A stretch of 64,000 nt of DNA, taken from positions 4,005 to 68,004 of the forward strand of contig CATYLC010000011.1 of assembly GCA_958408685.1 (NCBI GenBank), read 5' to 3'. The DNA comes from an uncultured Collinsella sp. (lineage in GTDB: Bacteria; Actinomycetota; Coriobacteriia; Coriobacteriales; Coriobacteriaceae). The notes under the pieces are model-generated. The model had not been told where the DNA came from, made no database searches, and worked only from the letters and a program-made list of their open reading frames with translations. Position numbers and translations under genes: made by a program. This document shows, one piece after another, positions 9,350 to 17,973 of this stretch (its first letter is position 1; the number at the start of each line of letters is the position of its first letter).

Positions 9350-10027
9350 TTATACCTCCAGCGGCACGATCTTGGTGCCATGGAGCTCGGAGACGCCTAG
9401 CGCCGCCGCGACCGCATCGCGATTTGCCGTAGTGATGCCGCCGCCGGGAAGGATGGTCAAACGATCACCCGCATACTCGATTAAACGAGCCAGGTAATCG
9501 AAATTATCCTCGATCGACGTACCGGCAGCGCCGCCATGCGTGAGGATGCGCGTAACGCCGCAGTCGGCAAGTGTATCAATCGCATCGAGCTGAGCCTCGG
9601 GCGAGAGCTGGTCAAACGCCATGTGGAAGGTGATGTCGATGGGCTCACGCTTGCATTCCTCAGTCGCGCAGCCCGCGGCCATCACGAGGGCGCCCAACGT
9701 AAGCTCGTCGAGCGCCCATCCGCCAGCGCAGGGCTTGCAGCAGCCAAAGACCAAGCCGTCAACGCCGGCGCTTACGGCAAGGCCCAGGTCCATCTCCATC
9801 ATACGCAGCTCGTCCTGGTTGTAGTGAAAGTCGCCGCCACGCGGGCGAATCATGCACATCACCCGTGCATCGTGCTCGTGGGCATAGTTGGTCGTAGCGC
9901 TGATAACGCCGGCCGAAGGCGTGGTACCACCAACGGCAAGGTTGTCGCACAGCTCGATACGCCTTGCACCGGCATCGATAGCCGCCGGCACCCGCTCAAA
10001 GTTCTCGGCACAAAACTCGTACACCAT
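9350..10027 (-). CDS. cutC: CutC family protein
   Basis: A 225-residue TIM-barrel protein of the CutC family. CAENFERVPAAIDAGARRIELCDNL at the N-terminus, MIRPRGGDFHYN, DGLVFG, the TFHMAFD strand and the ILTHGG/ILPGGGI phosphate-cup-like loops are all present. CutC was named for copper homeostasis, but a copper role is poorly supported for many homologues, so function is best left open. The ATG at 10025-10027 is preceded by GGGGGT; an upstream in-frame start at 10084 would add 19 non-conserved residues and is less likely. It forms a tight operon with the downstream GalT-like gene. Confidence 0.85.
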   Translation of the reverse strand: MVYEFCAENFERVPAAIDAGARRIELCDNLAVGGTTPSAGVISATTNYAHEHDARVMCMIRPRGGDFHYNQDELRMMEMDLGLAVSAGVDGLVFGCCKPCAGGWALDELTLGALVMAAGCATEECKREPIDITFHMAFDQLSPEAQLDAIDTLADCGVTRILTHGGAAGTSIEDNFDYLARLIEYAGDRLTILPGGGITTANRDAVAAALGVSELHGTKIVPLEV

Positions 10028-10085
10028 AGATAGACCCCCAAAGACAGCAGATGTTTTCCGACGGGCATTGTCACACATCCCCATG

Positions 10086-10154
10086 AAGTTGCGGTGGAAT
10101 AGGGACTGTTTTGGCCTCTGAGACTCCCATTTAGTCCCTATTCCACCGCAACTT
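10086..10154. repeat. Long perfect palindromic element with 22-bp arms
   Basis: Left arm 10086-10107 (AAGTTGCGGTGGAATAGGG...) is the exact reverse complement of right arm 10133-10154, separated by a 25-base spacer. It sits between cutC and the livF terminator. No other copy occurs in this window. It has the form of a REP-like or bidirectional structural element. Confidence 0.8.
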
Positions 10155-10156
10155 AA

Positions 10157-10193
10157 AAAGGGGGCGCTGACCGGGTTGGTCAGCGCCCCCTTT
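10157..10193 (-). terminator. Terminator after livF
   Basis: GGGGGCGCTGACC pairs perfectly with GGTCAGCGCCCCC around loop GGGTT. On the minus strand, AAAGGGGGC precedes and CCCCCTTTTT-like T residues follow the stem, so it ends the liv operon; flanking A and T runs would let it work in both directions. Confidence 0.85.
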
Positions 10194-10203
10194 GTTGAAT
10201 GGA

Positions 10204-10917
10204 TTAACCACCCAGGTAGGCTTTACGCACGTTATCGTCGTGCAGTAGCTCTTGGCCGGTGCCGGTCATGGTGATCTTGCCGGTCTCGAGCACGTAACCG
10301 CGCGTAGCAATCGAAAGCGCCATCTGCGCGTTTTGCTCGACCAGAAGTACCGTGGTACCGGCCTTGTGCAGGTCCTCGACAATCTGGAAGATCTGTTCGA
10401 TCAGAATCGGTGCCAGACCCATGGAAGGTTCGTCGAGCATAAGCAGTTTGGGGTTACTCATAAGGGCGCGCCCCATAACGAGCATCTGCTGCTCGCCGCC
10501 CGAAAGGGTGCCGGCGACCTGGCGACGACGTTCCTTCAGGCGCGGGAACTGCTCGTAGACGCGCTCCAGGCCCGGAGCCACCGTGGACTTGGGCTGCGTA
10601 TAGGCACCCATCTCCAGGTTCTCCTCGACCGTCATCTGCAAAAAGGCGCGACGACCCTCGGGAACCTGAGCCAGGCCCTTACCAACCAGCTTATCAGCGG
10701 GCGTATGAGTAATGTCCTCGCCCATAAACTTGATGGAACCGGTCTTGGAACGCAGCAGGCCCGAGACGGTCTTGAGCGTTGTGGACTTGCCGGCGCCGTT
10801 AGCGCCAATCAAGGCCACGATCTCGCCCTCGTTAACGTTAAAGGAGATGTCCTTAATGGCGTGGATGGCGCCGTACCAGACGTTGATGTTGTAGACGGAA
10901 AGCATCGGCTCTGCCAT
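10204..10917 (-). CDS. livF: Branched-chain amino acid ABC transporter ATPase LivF
   Basis: A 237-residue ABC ATPase, one of the two nucleotide-binding subunits of the LIV (HAAT) importer. Walker A GANGAGKST (near 37-45), signature LSGGEQQ and Walker B LLMLDEPSMGLAP are intact. The EGRRAF stretch and C-terminal DDNVRKAYLGG are typical of LivF rather than LivG. Its ATG is directly adjacent to the livG stop codon, so translation is coupled. It is the last gene of livJ-H-M-G-F and is followed by a strong terminator. Confidence 0.95.
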   Translation of the reverse strand: MAEPMLSVYNINVWYGAIHAIKDISFNVNEGEIVALIGANGAGKSTTLKTVSGLLRSKTGSIKFMGEDITHTPADKLVGKGLAQVPEGRRAFLQMTVEENLEMGAYTQPKSTVAPGLERVYEQFPRLKERRRQVAGTLSGGEQQMLVMGRALMSNPKLLMLDEPSMGLAPILIEQIFQIVEDLHKAGTTVLLVEQNAQMALSIATRGYVLETGKITMTGTGQELLHDDNVRKAYLGG

Positions 10918-11778
10918 TTAGTTCTCCCCCTTATCCTGCTTGCCCAGATATGCCTCAATAACAGCGTCGTTGTTCTGGATTTCCTCTGCCGTGCCCTTGG
11001 CGATGACCTTACCAAAGTTGAGCACGCAGATGCCCTCGCAGATGTTCATAACGAGCGACATATCATGCTCGATAAGCATGATGGCAATGCCAAAGGTGTC
11101 GCGAATCTTGACGATGTTCTCCATGAGCTCCGCGGTCTCGGACGGGTTCATGCCGGCGGCAGGCTCGTCGAGCAGCAGTAGCTTGGGGTTGGTGGCAAGC
11201 GCGCGGACGATCTCCAGACGACGCTGAGCGCCGTAAGGCAGCGATCCGGCCTGCTCGTTTGCCAGATGCTCCATATCAAAGATGGACAGCAGCTCCATGG
11301 CGCGCTCGTGAGCAGCCTTCTCGTGCTTCCAATACGTCGGCAGGCGCAGCACGCCCTCAAAGCCGGAGTAACGCTCCTGGTTATGCAGGCCAACCTTGAC
11401 GTTATCCTCCACCGTCATGGTGTTGAATAGGCGAATGTTCTGGAAGGTACGGGCAATACCCATGCGGTTGACCTGGTAGACCGACTTGCCCGAGGTGTCC
11501 TCGCCGTCGAGCAGGATGGTGCCATGCGTGGGCTGGTACACCTTGGTGAGCAGGTTGAAGACCGTGGTCTTGCCGGCGCCGTTGGGACCGATCAGACCGG
11601 CGATCTCGGTCTTGCCGATAGTCAGGCTAAAGTCGTCGACTGCCTTAAGGCCACCGAACTCAATGCCCAGGTGGATGCACTCGAGTGCAGGGCGCTCGCC
11701 CAGGTCACGATCGGGAACGATGGCGCCAGAAGGATACGGGACCATCTTGCCCTTCTTGAACTCAAATTTACTGGGCAT
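10918..11778 (-). CDS. livG: Branched-chain amino acid ABC transporter ATPase LivG
   Basis: A 286-residue ABC ATPase, partner of LivF. Walker A GPNGAGKTT, a LivG-type LPYGAQRRLEIVRALA signature, Walker B LLLLDEPAAGMNP and the ending NDAVIEAYLGK are all present. It carries an N-terminal extension of about 35 residues before the ABC domain, longer than E. coli LivG. The ATG at 11776-11778 overlaps the end of livM by 11 bases and has GGAGGTGG upstream inside livM; the longer in-frame start at 11805 lies deeper in livM and is unlikely. Confidence 0.94.
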   Translation of the reverse strand: MPSKFEFKKGKMVPYPSGAIVPDRDLGERPALECIHLGIEFGGLKAVDDFSLTIGKTEIAGLIGPNGAGKTTVFNLLTKVYQPTHGTILLDGEDTSGKSVYQVNRMGIARTFQNIRLFNTMTVEDNVKVGLHNQERYSGFEGVLRLPTYWKHEKAAHERAMELLSIFDMEHLANEQAGSLPYGAQRRLEIVRALATNPKLLLLDEPAAGMNPSETAELMENIVKIRDTFGIAIMLIEHDMSLVMNICEGICVLNFGKVIAKGTAEEIQNNDAVIEAYLGKQDKGEN

Positions 11779-12847
11779 CGGCTGCCACCTCCTTCTTGGA
11801 AGCAAAGCGGTCCTTGACGCGACCGAAGAACGCCTTGAGCTGCGGGTTGTTGGTAAAAATCATGACCAGGATCAGCACGATGGCGTAGATGAGCATGCGG
11901 TAGTCCGAGAACTGACGGAGCAGCTCGGGAAGCACCGTGAGCAGCGCCGCCGCGATGACGGAGCCGCGCATATTGCCCAGACCGCCCAGGACCACGAACA
12001 CCAGGATGAGAATGGACGTGTTGAAGTCGAACTTGGTGGCGGAGAGCTGCGAGAAGTTACCGCCGAAGAGGGCTCCGGCAGCACCGGCGAGGGCAGCGGA
12101 AACCACGAAGGCGATCATGCGGTACTCGGTGACGGAGATGCCTACGGACTCGGCTGCAATCTTGTTATCGCGCACGGCCATAATGGCACGGCCGGTACGG
12201 CTGCGAACCAGGTTGAGCACGATCACGAGTGCGGCCATGACCAGGATGGCACCGGCGAGGAAGGTCGAGTACGTCGACACGCCCGAGGCGCCCTGGGCGC
12301 CCTTGATGATGGCGGTGCCGTCCTCGAGCAGGTGCAGGTCGTCGATCGTAGAGTTGCCCGTGATGTTAAAGATCACGTGCAGGCCGCGGGAGTCGACGCC
12401 CACAATGAGGCAGGTGACGATCTCTTTGATGATCTCGCCAAAAGCCAGGGTCACGATAGCCAGATAGTCGCCGCTCAGGCGCAGGACCGGGATGCCAATC
12501 AAGAAGCCCAGGATAGCGGCAGCGATGGCGCCGACCACGATGCTGATGACAAGACGTATTGGATCGGAGGGAACGGCGCTCTCGAGGGCGACCGCGGTAA
12601 CGATGCCCGTATAGGCACCGACGCTCATAAAGCCCGCGTGGCCCAGCGACAAGTCGCCCGCGATGCCGACGACGAGGTTGAGGGAAATGGCCATGACGAT
12701 ATAGGCCGTGATGGGAACCAGCTGACCGGCGATCATGCGCGGAATCATGTGGTTAGACTGCATAAAGAACACGATGGCGAAGGCCACGATGCACATGGCG
12801 TACGTGACAAAGTCGTGACGCGTCTGCTTGTCTTTAAGAAACTTCAT
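11768..12847 (-). CDS. livM: Branched-chain amino acid ABC transporter permease LivM
   Basis: A 359-residue permease with about ten hydrophobic segments. It carries the LivM hallmarks GDLSLGHAGFMSVGAYTGI, FLIGIPVLRLSGDYLAIVTLAFGEI and the cytoplasmic loop SRTGRAIMAVRDNKIAAESVGI, which docks on the ATPases. The ATG at 12845-12847 has AGGTGA five bases upstream; a GTG three codons earlier directly abuts the livH stop and is the alternative. The C-terminal tail is charged and cytoplasmic. It forms the transmembrane channel with LivH. Confidence 0.93.
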   Translation of the reverse strand: MKFLKDKQTRHDFVTYAMCIVAFAIVFFMQSNHMIPRMIAGQLVPITAYIVMAISLNLVVGIAGDLSLGHAGFMSVGAYTGIVTAVALESAVPSDPIRLVISIVVGAIAAAILGFLIGIPVLRLSGDYLAIVTLAFGEIIKEIVTCLIVGVDSRGLHVIFNITGNSTIDDLHLLEDGTAIIKGAQGASGVSTYSTFLAGAILVMAALVIVLNLVRSRTGRAIMAVRDNKIAAESVGISVTEYRMIAFVVSAALAGAAGALFGGNFSQLSATKFDFNTSILILVFVVLGGLGNMRGSVIAAALLTVLPELLRQFSDYRMLIYAIVLILVMIFTNNPQLKAFFGRVKDRFASKKEVAADAQ

Positions 12848-12856
12848 AACGCTCAC

Positions 12857-13738
12857 CTACACCTTCTCGGGGACGTACTTGCCCAAGAGGCCGGCAGGCT
12901 TGACGAGCAGGACGATGATCAAAACACCAAAGACGATGGAGTTGGCAAGACTCGTGGAAATGTAAGCCTGCGCCATCGCCTCGATGATGCCGATGAGAAT
13001 GCCACCGACAAAGGCACCGGGGATGGAGCCGATGCCGCCGAAGACGGCGGCGTCGAAGGCCTTGATGCCAGGCATGGCACCCGTCGTGGGCTGCAGCACC
13101 GGCGAGTAGGAGCACAGGAGCACGCCGGCGATGGCGGCAAGCGCCGAGCCGATGGCAAACGTCATCGAGATGGTGCGGTTGACGTTGATGCCCATGAGCT
13201 GAGCGGCGGCCTTGTCCTCGGACACGGCGCGCATGGCCTTGCCCATCTTGGTCTTACCTGTAAAGAACATCAGGCCGGCCATGATAACCAGGCAGGCGAC
13301 GATGGTGACGAGCGAGACGGCGCTTACGTTGAACTTGGCCAAGAACTCCGGCACCTGGAAGGTGACGAGCGAAGTGAAGTTCTTGGGCGTGGCGCCCCAC
13401 AGAAGCTGCGCGGCGTTCTGCAGGAAGTAAGACACGCCGATAGCCGTGATCAGAACGGCCAGCGGGCCTGCTTGGCGCAGCGGCTTATAGGCCAGACCCT
13501 CAATGAGAACGCCGAGAACCGTGCAGACCACACAAGAAAGAATTACAGATACCCAGCCCGGGAGGCCGAGATACGACGTGGCGCAGAACGAGACATAGGC
13601 ACCGACCATGATGACGTCGCCGTGAGCGAAGTTCAGCATCTTGGCGATACCGTAGACCATGGTGTAGCCCAACGCGATGATGGCGTAGACGCTGCCCATG
13701 GACAGGCCGTTGACCAGGTATTGGATAAAGACCGTCAT
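12857..13738 (-). CDS. livH: Branched-chain amino acid ABC transporter permease LivH
   Basis: A 293-residue permease. QYLVNGLSMGSVYAIIALGYTMVYGIAKMLNFAHGD is the conserved LivH N-terminus, here residues 6-40. GKAMRAVSEDKAAAQLMGI is the coupling loop to LivF/LivG. The ATG at 13736-13738 has AAGGGGG about nine bases upstream. A longer reading frame to 13831 would run through a hairpin-bearing leader and lacks family similarity. It starts the H-M-G-F block, separated from livJ by 139 bases with a stem-loop. Confidence 0.94.
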   Translation of the reverse strand: MTVFIQYLVNGLSMGSVYAIIALGYTMVYGIAKMLNFAHGDVIMVGAYVSFCATSYLGLPGWVSVILSCVVCTVLGVLIEGLAYKPLRQAGPLAVLITAIGVSYFLQNAAQLLWGATPKNFTSLVTFQVPEFLAKFNVSAVSLVTIVACLVIMAGLMFFTGKTKMGKAMRAVSEDKAAAQLMGINVNRTISMTFAIGSALAAIAGVLLCSYSPVLQPTTGAMPGIKAFDAAVFGGIGSIPGAFVGGILIGIIEAMAQAYISTSLANSIVFGVLIIVLLVKPAGLLGKYVPEKV

Positions 13739-13815
13739 GTTCCACATCCCCCTTTCGAATAGGTTTCTAGTTGATGTATGAAACAGGGACGTTACATCGT
13801 CCCTAGATACCAAGC

Positions 13816-13846
13816 AAGCAGGGAAGGCCAAAACCTCCCCTGCTTG
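13816..13846 (-). terminator. Stem-loop between livJ and livH
   Basis: AAGCAGGG and CCCTGCTT face each other with a purine/pyrimidine extension around CCAAAA. There is no long T run. A partial terminator or mRNA-stabilising loop here would let the binding protein be made in excess over the membrane subunits, as is usual for ABC importers. Confidence 0.55.
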
Positions 13847-13877
13847 GGATCAAAACCGCTCTATGTAAGGCGGCCAA

Positions 13878-15065
13878 TTAGGCCTGTACGTACTTGCCGT
13901 CGGTGATGACGTACGCCGTGGGCTCCTTCTGGACCTGGCCCTTATCGTTCCAGGTGAGCTTGCCGGTCAGACCGTCAACGGTAATCTTGAGCATAGCCTT
14001 GGACAGCTTCTCGGCGGCCTCGGTCGGGTCGGCGTCGACACCAAGACCGGCCTCCTTGAGGGCCTCGGCCACCGCGTGCACGCCATCGTAGGCGTCGGCG
14101 GCAAACTGGTCGGGGGTATCGCCGTACTTATCCTTGTAAGCGTTGACGAAGTCGGCGTTCTTCTCGTCGTCGGCGGAGAACGGGGTCATGAGCAGCAGAC
14201 CCTCAGCAAGAGAGGTGTCGAAGCCCTCAACGCCCAGGATGCCGTCCATGCCGTCGCAGCCCATCATCTTGACGTCGTAGCCCATGTCCTTGGCGTTCTT
14301 GAGCAGGACGGACGCCGGCGTGTAGTAGATCGGCGCAAAGATCATGGTGGCGCCGGCCTGCTTGGCCTTGGTCAGCTGGTTGGTAAAGCTCGTGGCGGAG
14401 TCGTCCTTAAAGGTCTCCTCGTCAACAATCTCGAGCTTGGACTCAGCGGCCTGGGCCTTAAAGGAATCTGCGATACCCGAAGAATAGGCGTCGCCGGAGT
14501 TATAGAACAGCACGAACTTCTCGTCCGCATACTTCTGCGCCAGGAACTTGGCAGCGTTGACACCCTGGTTGGGGTCGGTGAAGCAAACCTGGAAGACGCA
14601 ATCCTTGCCGTCGGTGACGTCCTCGGAGGACGCGGACGGGGTGATCATGAACGTCTTGGGGTCGTTACCACACTCAGCGGCAACGGCAACCGACGCACCC
14701 GTGGTGGTCGGGCCGACGAGGGCCTGCATGCCCCAGTCGAGCAGGGTATTGAAGGCGTTGACGGCCTTCTCGCCGTCGGCCTGGTCATCCTCGGCCTTGC
14801 TGGCAAGCGGCAGCTCCTTGGTGGAGAAGTCCTTGCAGCCAAGCTCGACACCCTGGGTAACGGACTTGCCGTAGGACGCGTTGGCGCCGGTCAGCGGGCC
14901 GATGGTGCCGATCTTAAACGAAGCGTCACCCGAAGCGGAACCGCTGTCGCCGCCGTTGGAGGAGCAGCCAGCTAGAATGGACATCGCCCCCAGACCTGCT
15001 GCGCTCGCGATAACGCTCCTGCGATTCATAACAGGGTTCAATGACTTACCGGTGAGGCTCGACAT
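13878..15065 (-). CDS. livJ: Branched-chain amino acid ABC transporter substrate-binding lipoprotein
   Basis: A 395-residue periplasmic-binding-protein type I receptor, anchored as a lipoprotein: after a basic start, RRSVIASAAGLGAMSILAGCSS gives a lipobox LAGC with the modified Cys near 34; the Arg pair before the hydrophobic stretch is Tat-like. The mature part begins with a Ser/Gly linker and then FKIGTIGPLTGANASYGKS, typical of the HAAT/LivJ family. The ATG has GAGGAG upstream. It is the first gene of the liv operon. Substrate could be Leu/Ile/Val or another amino acid or amide; sequence alone does not decide. Confidence 0.93.
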   Translation of the reverse strand: MSSLTGKSLNPVMNRRSVIASAAGLGAMSILAGCSSNGGDSGSASGDASFKIGTIGPLTGANASYGKSVTQGVELGCKDFSTKELPLASKAEDDQADGEKAVNAFNTLLDWGMQALVGPTTTGASVAVAAECGNDPKTFMITPSASSEDVTDGKDCVFQVCFTDPNQGVNAAKFLAQKYADEKFVLFYNSGDAYSSGIADSFKAQAAESKLEIVDEETFKDDSATSFTNQLTKAKQAGATMIFAPIYYTPASVLLKNAKDMGYDVKMMGCDGMDGILGVEGFDTSLAEGLLLMTPFSADDEKNADFVNAYKDKYGDTPDQFAADAYDGVHAVAEALKEAGLGVDADPTEAAEKLSKAMLKITVDGLTGKLTWNDKGQVQKEPTAYVITDGKYVQA

Positions 15066-15541
15066 GCGGCTCTCCTCTCAAATCTCGTCGGGTTTCGGTA
15101 GCCCGACAGGCCATCCTTCGCCGTGTTCGGCGTTCGCAAAATAGTAGACGCTTTAGTTGAGAAAAGTGGCGATTATTTCAACTTTTCTTTTGTTTTGTCC
15201 ATTTATCCAAATTTATGCGTATTTCTGTCGGTTTATACAGTTTAGCCACTTTATTGTGTGAAAGTATTGTTTCCGTTCTGTTACAAGCGTCCCTGCCCTG
15301 ATTAAAACGACCTCACCGCTCGCGTTTTGTGCGCACCTAGGCGGCGATGTACTTGCCGTCCTGAATCACATAGGCTGTAGGTCGTATGTAGTGAGCATGT
15401 TTCCAATGTTTCCGCAGCGTTTCGGGGGTGCCGTTTTGTGCGACTCCTGTTGCCTGGCGAGCACGCGCCCTCGGTTCACGCTAGAATGCACTCAACCTTT
15501 AAGCGGTTAATCCATCCATAAGATGCACGAAGGAGCTATCT
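15066..15541. other. 476-base intergenic region between livJ and hom
   Basis: Holds the divergent promoter regions of livJ (AT-rich stretch about 15150-15250) and hom, plus a short livJ-like remnant on the minus strand (listed separately). No RNA gene or riboswitch was recognised. Confidence 0.6.
15337..15384 (-). pseudogene. Remnant of the 3' end of a second livJ-type gene
   Basis: Read on the minus strand these 48 bases give RPTAYVIQDGKYIAA followed by TAG. The intact livJ nearby ends EPTAYVITDGKYVQA and stop, so ten consecutive family positions and the stop coincide. DNA identity is only partial, so this is not a recent tandem copy but the worn tail of a diverged paralogue whose body has been deleted. 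Upstream sequence in this frame (HAHYI) does not resemble LivJ. Confidence 0.75.
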
Positions 15542-16885
15542 ATGAGCGAACCCCTGCGCACCGTGAACGTCGGTCTGATCGGTCTGGGAACCGTCGGCGG
15601 CGGCGTGGCCCGTCTGATCAAGAGCCACCACGATGAGTACCTGGCAGCCTACGGCATCGACCTTAAGCTGACCCGCGCCTGCGCGCTTGCCTGGGAGCAG
15701 GCCGAAGCAGCCGGTATTGAGCGCGAGGCCTTTACAAGTGACTGGCACGACGTCGTCACCGACCCCGCCGTCGACATCGTCGTCGAGCTGATCGGCGGCG
15801 AGCATCCCGCAACCGAGATCTTCACCACCGCCTTCGAGAACGGTAAGCACGTCGTCTCTGCCAACAAGGCCTTGCTGGGCCGTCATGTCGAGACGCTCGC
15901 CGAGAAGGCGCGCGCGTGTGGCGTGCAGATTAAATGCGAGGCCAGCTGCGGCGGCGGCATCCCCATCGTGAGCACGCTCGAGCACGACCTGGTGGGCAAC
16001 AAGATCTTGACCATCGCCGGCATTCTCAACGGCACCACCAACTATATCCTGTCGCGCATGGACGCCGAGGGCGCCGATTACGCCGACGTGCTTGCCGACG
16101 CGCAGGCCAAGGGCTATGCCGAGGCCGACCCGTCCGCCGACGTCGACGGCTTCGACGCCGCCAGCAAGACGGCGATCCTCGCCTCCATCGGCTTTGGCAC
16201 CCGCGTGACCACCGACGATGTGTACCAGCAGGGTATCCGCACCATCGGCGCCGAGGACATCGCCCAGGCCCGCGAGCTCGGCTACACCATTAAGCTGCTC
16301 GGCATCGCCCGCAACACCGACGCCGGCGTCGACGTCCGCGTGCATCCCACGCTGATCCCTGCCGATCACATGCTCGCCAAGGTCAACGGCGCCATGAACG
16401 CTGTCTACGTCGTAGGCGACGCCGTGGGCGAGACCATGTTCTACGGTGCCGGCGCAGGCTCCTTCCCCACCGCGAGCGCCGTCGTGGGCGACATCCTGTC
16501 GCTCTCCGAGCAGATCAGCCGCGGCGTGGCTCCGCTGCCCGAGATTGAGCCCTATGGTCACAACCTCGCCTTTAAGCCCATGGACGAGCTCCAGACCAAG
16601 TACTATGTGCGCCTGAAGGTCGCCGACCGCGTGGGCGCCCTGTCCGAGACGGTCGACATCTTTGCCAAGCACAACATTTCGATCTCGCTCATCAACCAGG
16701 TCGAGGACGGCAAGTCGGGCGTCAGCGATGCCTGCTCGGTCATCTTCCTGACGCACCGCGCGCTCGAGAAGGACGTCCAGGCTGCCGCCGCCGAGCTTGC
16801 CAGCGTCGACTGCGTTGCCGAGGTCGCCAACGTCCTGCGTATCGAGGACGTAGAGGCCTGGACCGAAGGCGTCATGGCCAACTAG
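15542..16885 (+). CDS. hom: Homoserine dehydrogenase
   Basis: Reduces aspartate semialdehyde to homoserine, the branch step to threonine and methionine. The 447 residues comprise an NAD(P)-binding fold (GLIGLGTVGGGVARL at 12-26), the catalytic domain (SANKALLGRH, CEASCGGGIPI, GILNGTTNYILS) and a C-terminal ACT domain (YYVRLKVADRVGALSETV), expected to mediate feedback by threonine. GAAGGAG precedes the ATG. It is monocistronic, ended by a strong terminator; no thrB/thrC genes adjoin it. Confidence 0.96.
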   Translation: MSEPLRTVNVGLIGLGTVGGGVARLIKSHHDEYLAAYGIDLKLTRACALAWEQAEAAGIEREAFTSDWHDVVTDPAVDIVVELIGGEHPATEIFTTAFENGKHVVSANKALLGRHVETLAEKARACGVQIKCEASCGGGIPIVSTLEHDLVGNKILTIAGILNGTTNYILSRMDAEGADYADVLADAQAKGYAEADPSADVDGFDAASKTAILASIGFGTRVTTDDVYQQGIRTIGAEDIAQARELGYTIKLLGIARNTDAGVDVRVHPTLIPADHMLAKVNGAMNAVYVVGDAVGETMFYGAGAGSFPTASAVVGDILSLSEQISRGVAPLPEIEPYGHNLAFKPMDELQTKYYVRLKVADRVGALSETVDIFAKHNISISLINQVEDGKSGVSDACSVIFLTHRALEKDVQAAAAELASVDCVAEVANVLRIEDVEAWTEGVMAN

Positions 16886-16916
16886 CCCAACACCCGCTTA
16901 TCAATACGCACCTCGG

Positions 16917-16950
16917 GGGCTCCCGTCCTATGTGGGACGGGAGCCCTTTT
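16917..16950 (+). terminator. Rho-independent terminator of hom
   Basis: GGGCTCCCGTCC pairs perfectly with GGACGGGAGCCC around a 6-base loop and is followed by TTTT. Confidence 0.9.
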
Positions 16951-17102
16951 CTATCCGGCTTCCAAGCACAGCGGCAAAGCGGCATTTGCACGAGCCGTTC
17001 ATCGGTAGCGCGGGTTACCGTTCACCGATATGCAAACGCGGCCGATTCCGGCTACCGCTACGCTGTGCTGCGTATGTCCAACCCCCGAAGAATGGAGGCA
17101 CC

Positions 17103-17852
17103 ATGTTGCTCGAGGGCAAGAAAGCAATCATCACCGGAGGCACGCGCGGTATCGGCTATGCCATCGCCTGTCGCTTTATCGAGGAGGGCGCCGCCGTCAC
17201 GGTCTTTGGCTCGCGTCAGGAGACTGCCGACGCCGCCGTTGAAAAGCTAGCCGCAGCCTATCCCGAGGCCAAGGTCTGGGGCCGCACCTGCGACCTCACC
17301 TCGCTCGAGGCCGTAACCGAGGCCTTTACCGAGGCAGCCGCCGACATGGGTGGCCTGGACACGGTCGTTAACAACGCCGGCATCTCCCAGCGCTCGCCCC
17401 TTTTGGACTACACGGCCGAGGAGTTCGCAAAGGTCATGAACCTTAACGTCGTCGCTGTCTTTAATGGCCACCAGGCTGCCGCCAAGATCATGACCGAAGC
17501 CGGCCACGGCGGCACCATCACTACCACAAGCTCGATGGTCGCCAAGTACGGCCAGCCCTCCGGCGTCGGTTACCCCACGTCCAAGTTTGCCGTCAACGGC
17601 ATGGTCCAGTCGCTCTCGCGCGAGCTCGCCCCCATGGGCATCCGCGTCAACGCCGTTGCCCCTGGCGTGACTAAGACCGACATGGTCGCCAACCTACCCG
17701 AAGAGGTCATCAAGCCCATCGTCGCCACTATTCCGCTCGGCCGCATGGGCGAGCCCGAGGATGTCGCCAACGCCTTTGTCTTCTTGGCAAGCGACATGTC
17801 CTCCTATGTCACGGGCGCCATCCTCCCCGTCGACGGAGCCGCCCGCTCCTAA
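17103..17852 (+). CDS. SDR-family oxidoreductase, FabG-like
   Basis: A 249-residue classical short-chain dehydrogenase/reductase. Cofactor motif TGGTRGIG at 11-18, NNAG near 90, catalytic Ser in TTTSSM and the YPTSK active site (near 157-161), then IRVNAVAPGVTKT and the C-terminal YVTGAILPVDGG-like end. Arg/Ser residues after strand 2 (FGSRQE) suggest NADP. Candidates are 3-oxoacyl-ACP reductase, a hydroxysteroid dehydrogenase (common in Coriobacteriia) or a sugar alcohol dehydrogenase; no fatty-acid genes adjoin, so FabG itself is not implied. GGAGG sits six bases before the ATG. Confidence 0.85.
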   Translation: MLLEGKKAIITGGTRGIGYAIACRFIEEGAAVTVFGSRQETADAAVEKLAAAYPEAKVWGRTCDLTSLEAVTEAFTEAAADMGGLDTVVNNAGISQRSPLLDYTAEEFAKVMNLNVVAVFNGHQAAAKIMTEAGHGGTITTTSSMVAKYGQPSGVGYPTSKFAVNGMVQSLSRELAPMGIRVNAVAPGVTKTDMVANLPEEVIKPIVATIPLGRMGEPEDVANAFVFLASDMSSYVTGAILPVDGAARS

Positions 17853-17896
17853 AGGTCGCAAGCCACGACTCCTAGCCTCAACATTGCTCAACGCAA

Positions 17897-17940
17897 AAGG
17901 CGCGCTGCCTGCATCAACCGCAGGCAGCGCGCCTTCTATT
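17897..17940 (+). terminator. Terminator shared by the SDR and antiporter genes
   Basis: AAGGCGCGCTGCCTGC pairs perfectly with GCAGGCAGCGCGCCTT around ATCAACC, followed by CTATTATTT. It lies between converging genes and has A-rich sequence on its left side, so it can serve both. Confidence 0.85.
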
Positions 17941-17973
17941 ATTTGGACGGAACCCGTATCCCGGCATTCCTTA

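Noticed and set aside
11486..13762. 758-codon plus-strand frame across the liv genes
   Set aside because: It is the complement of livM and livH, is full of His/Asp/Gly repeats and has no family similarity.
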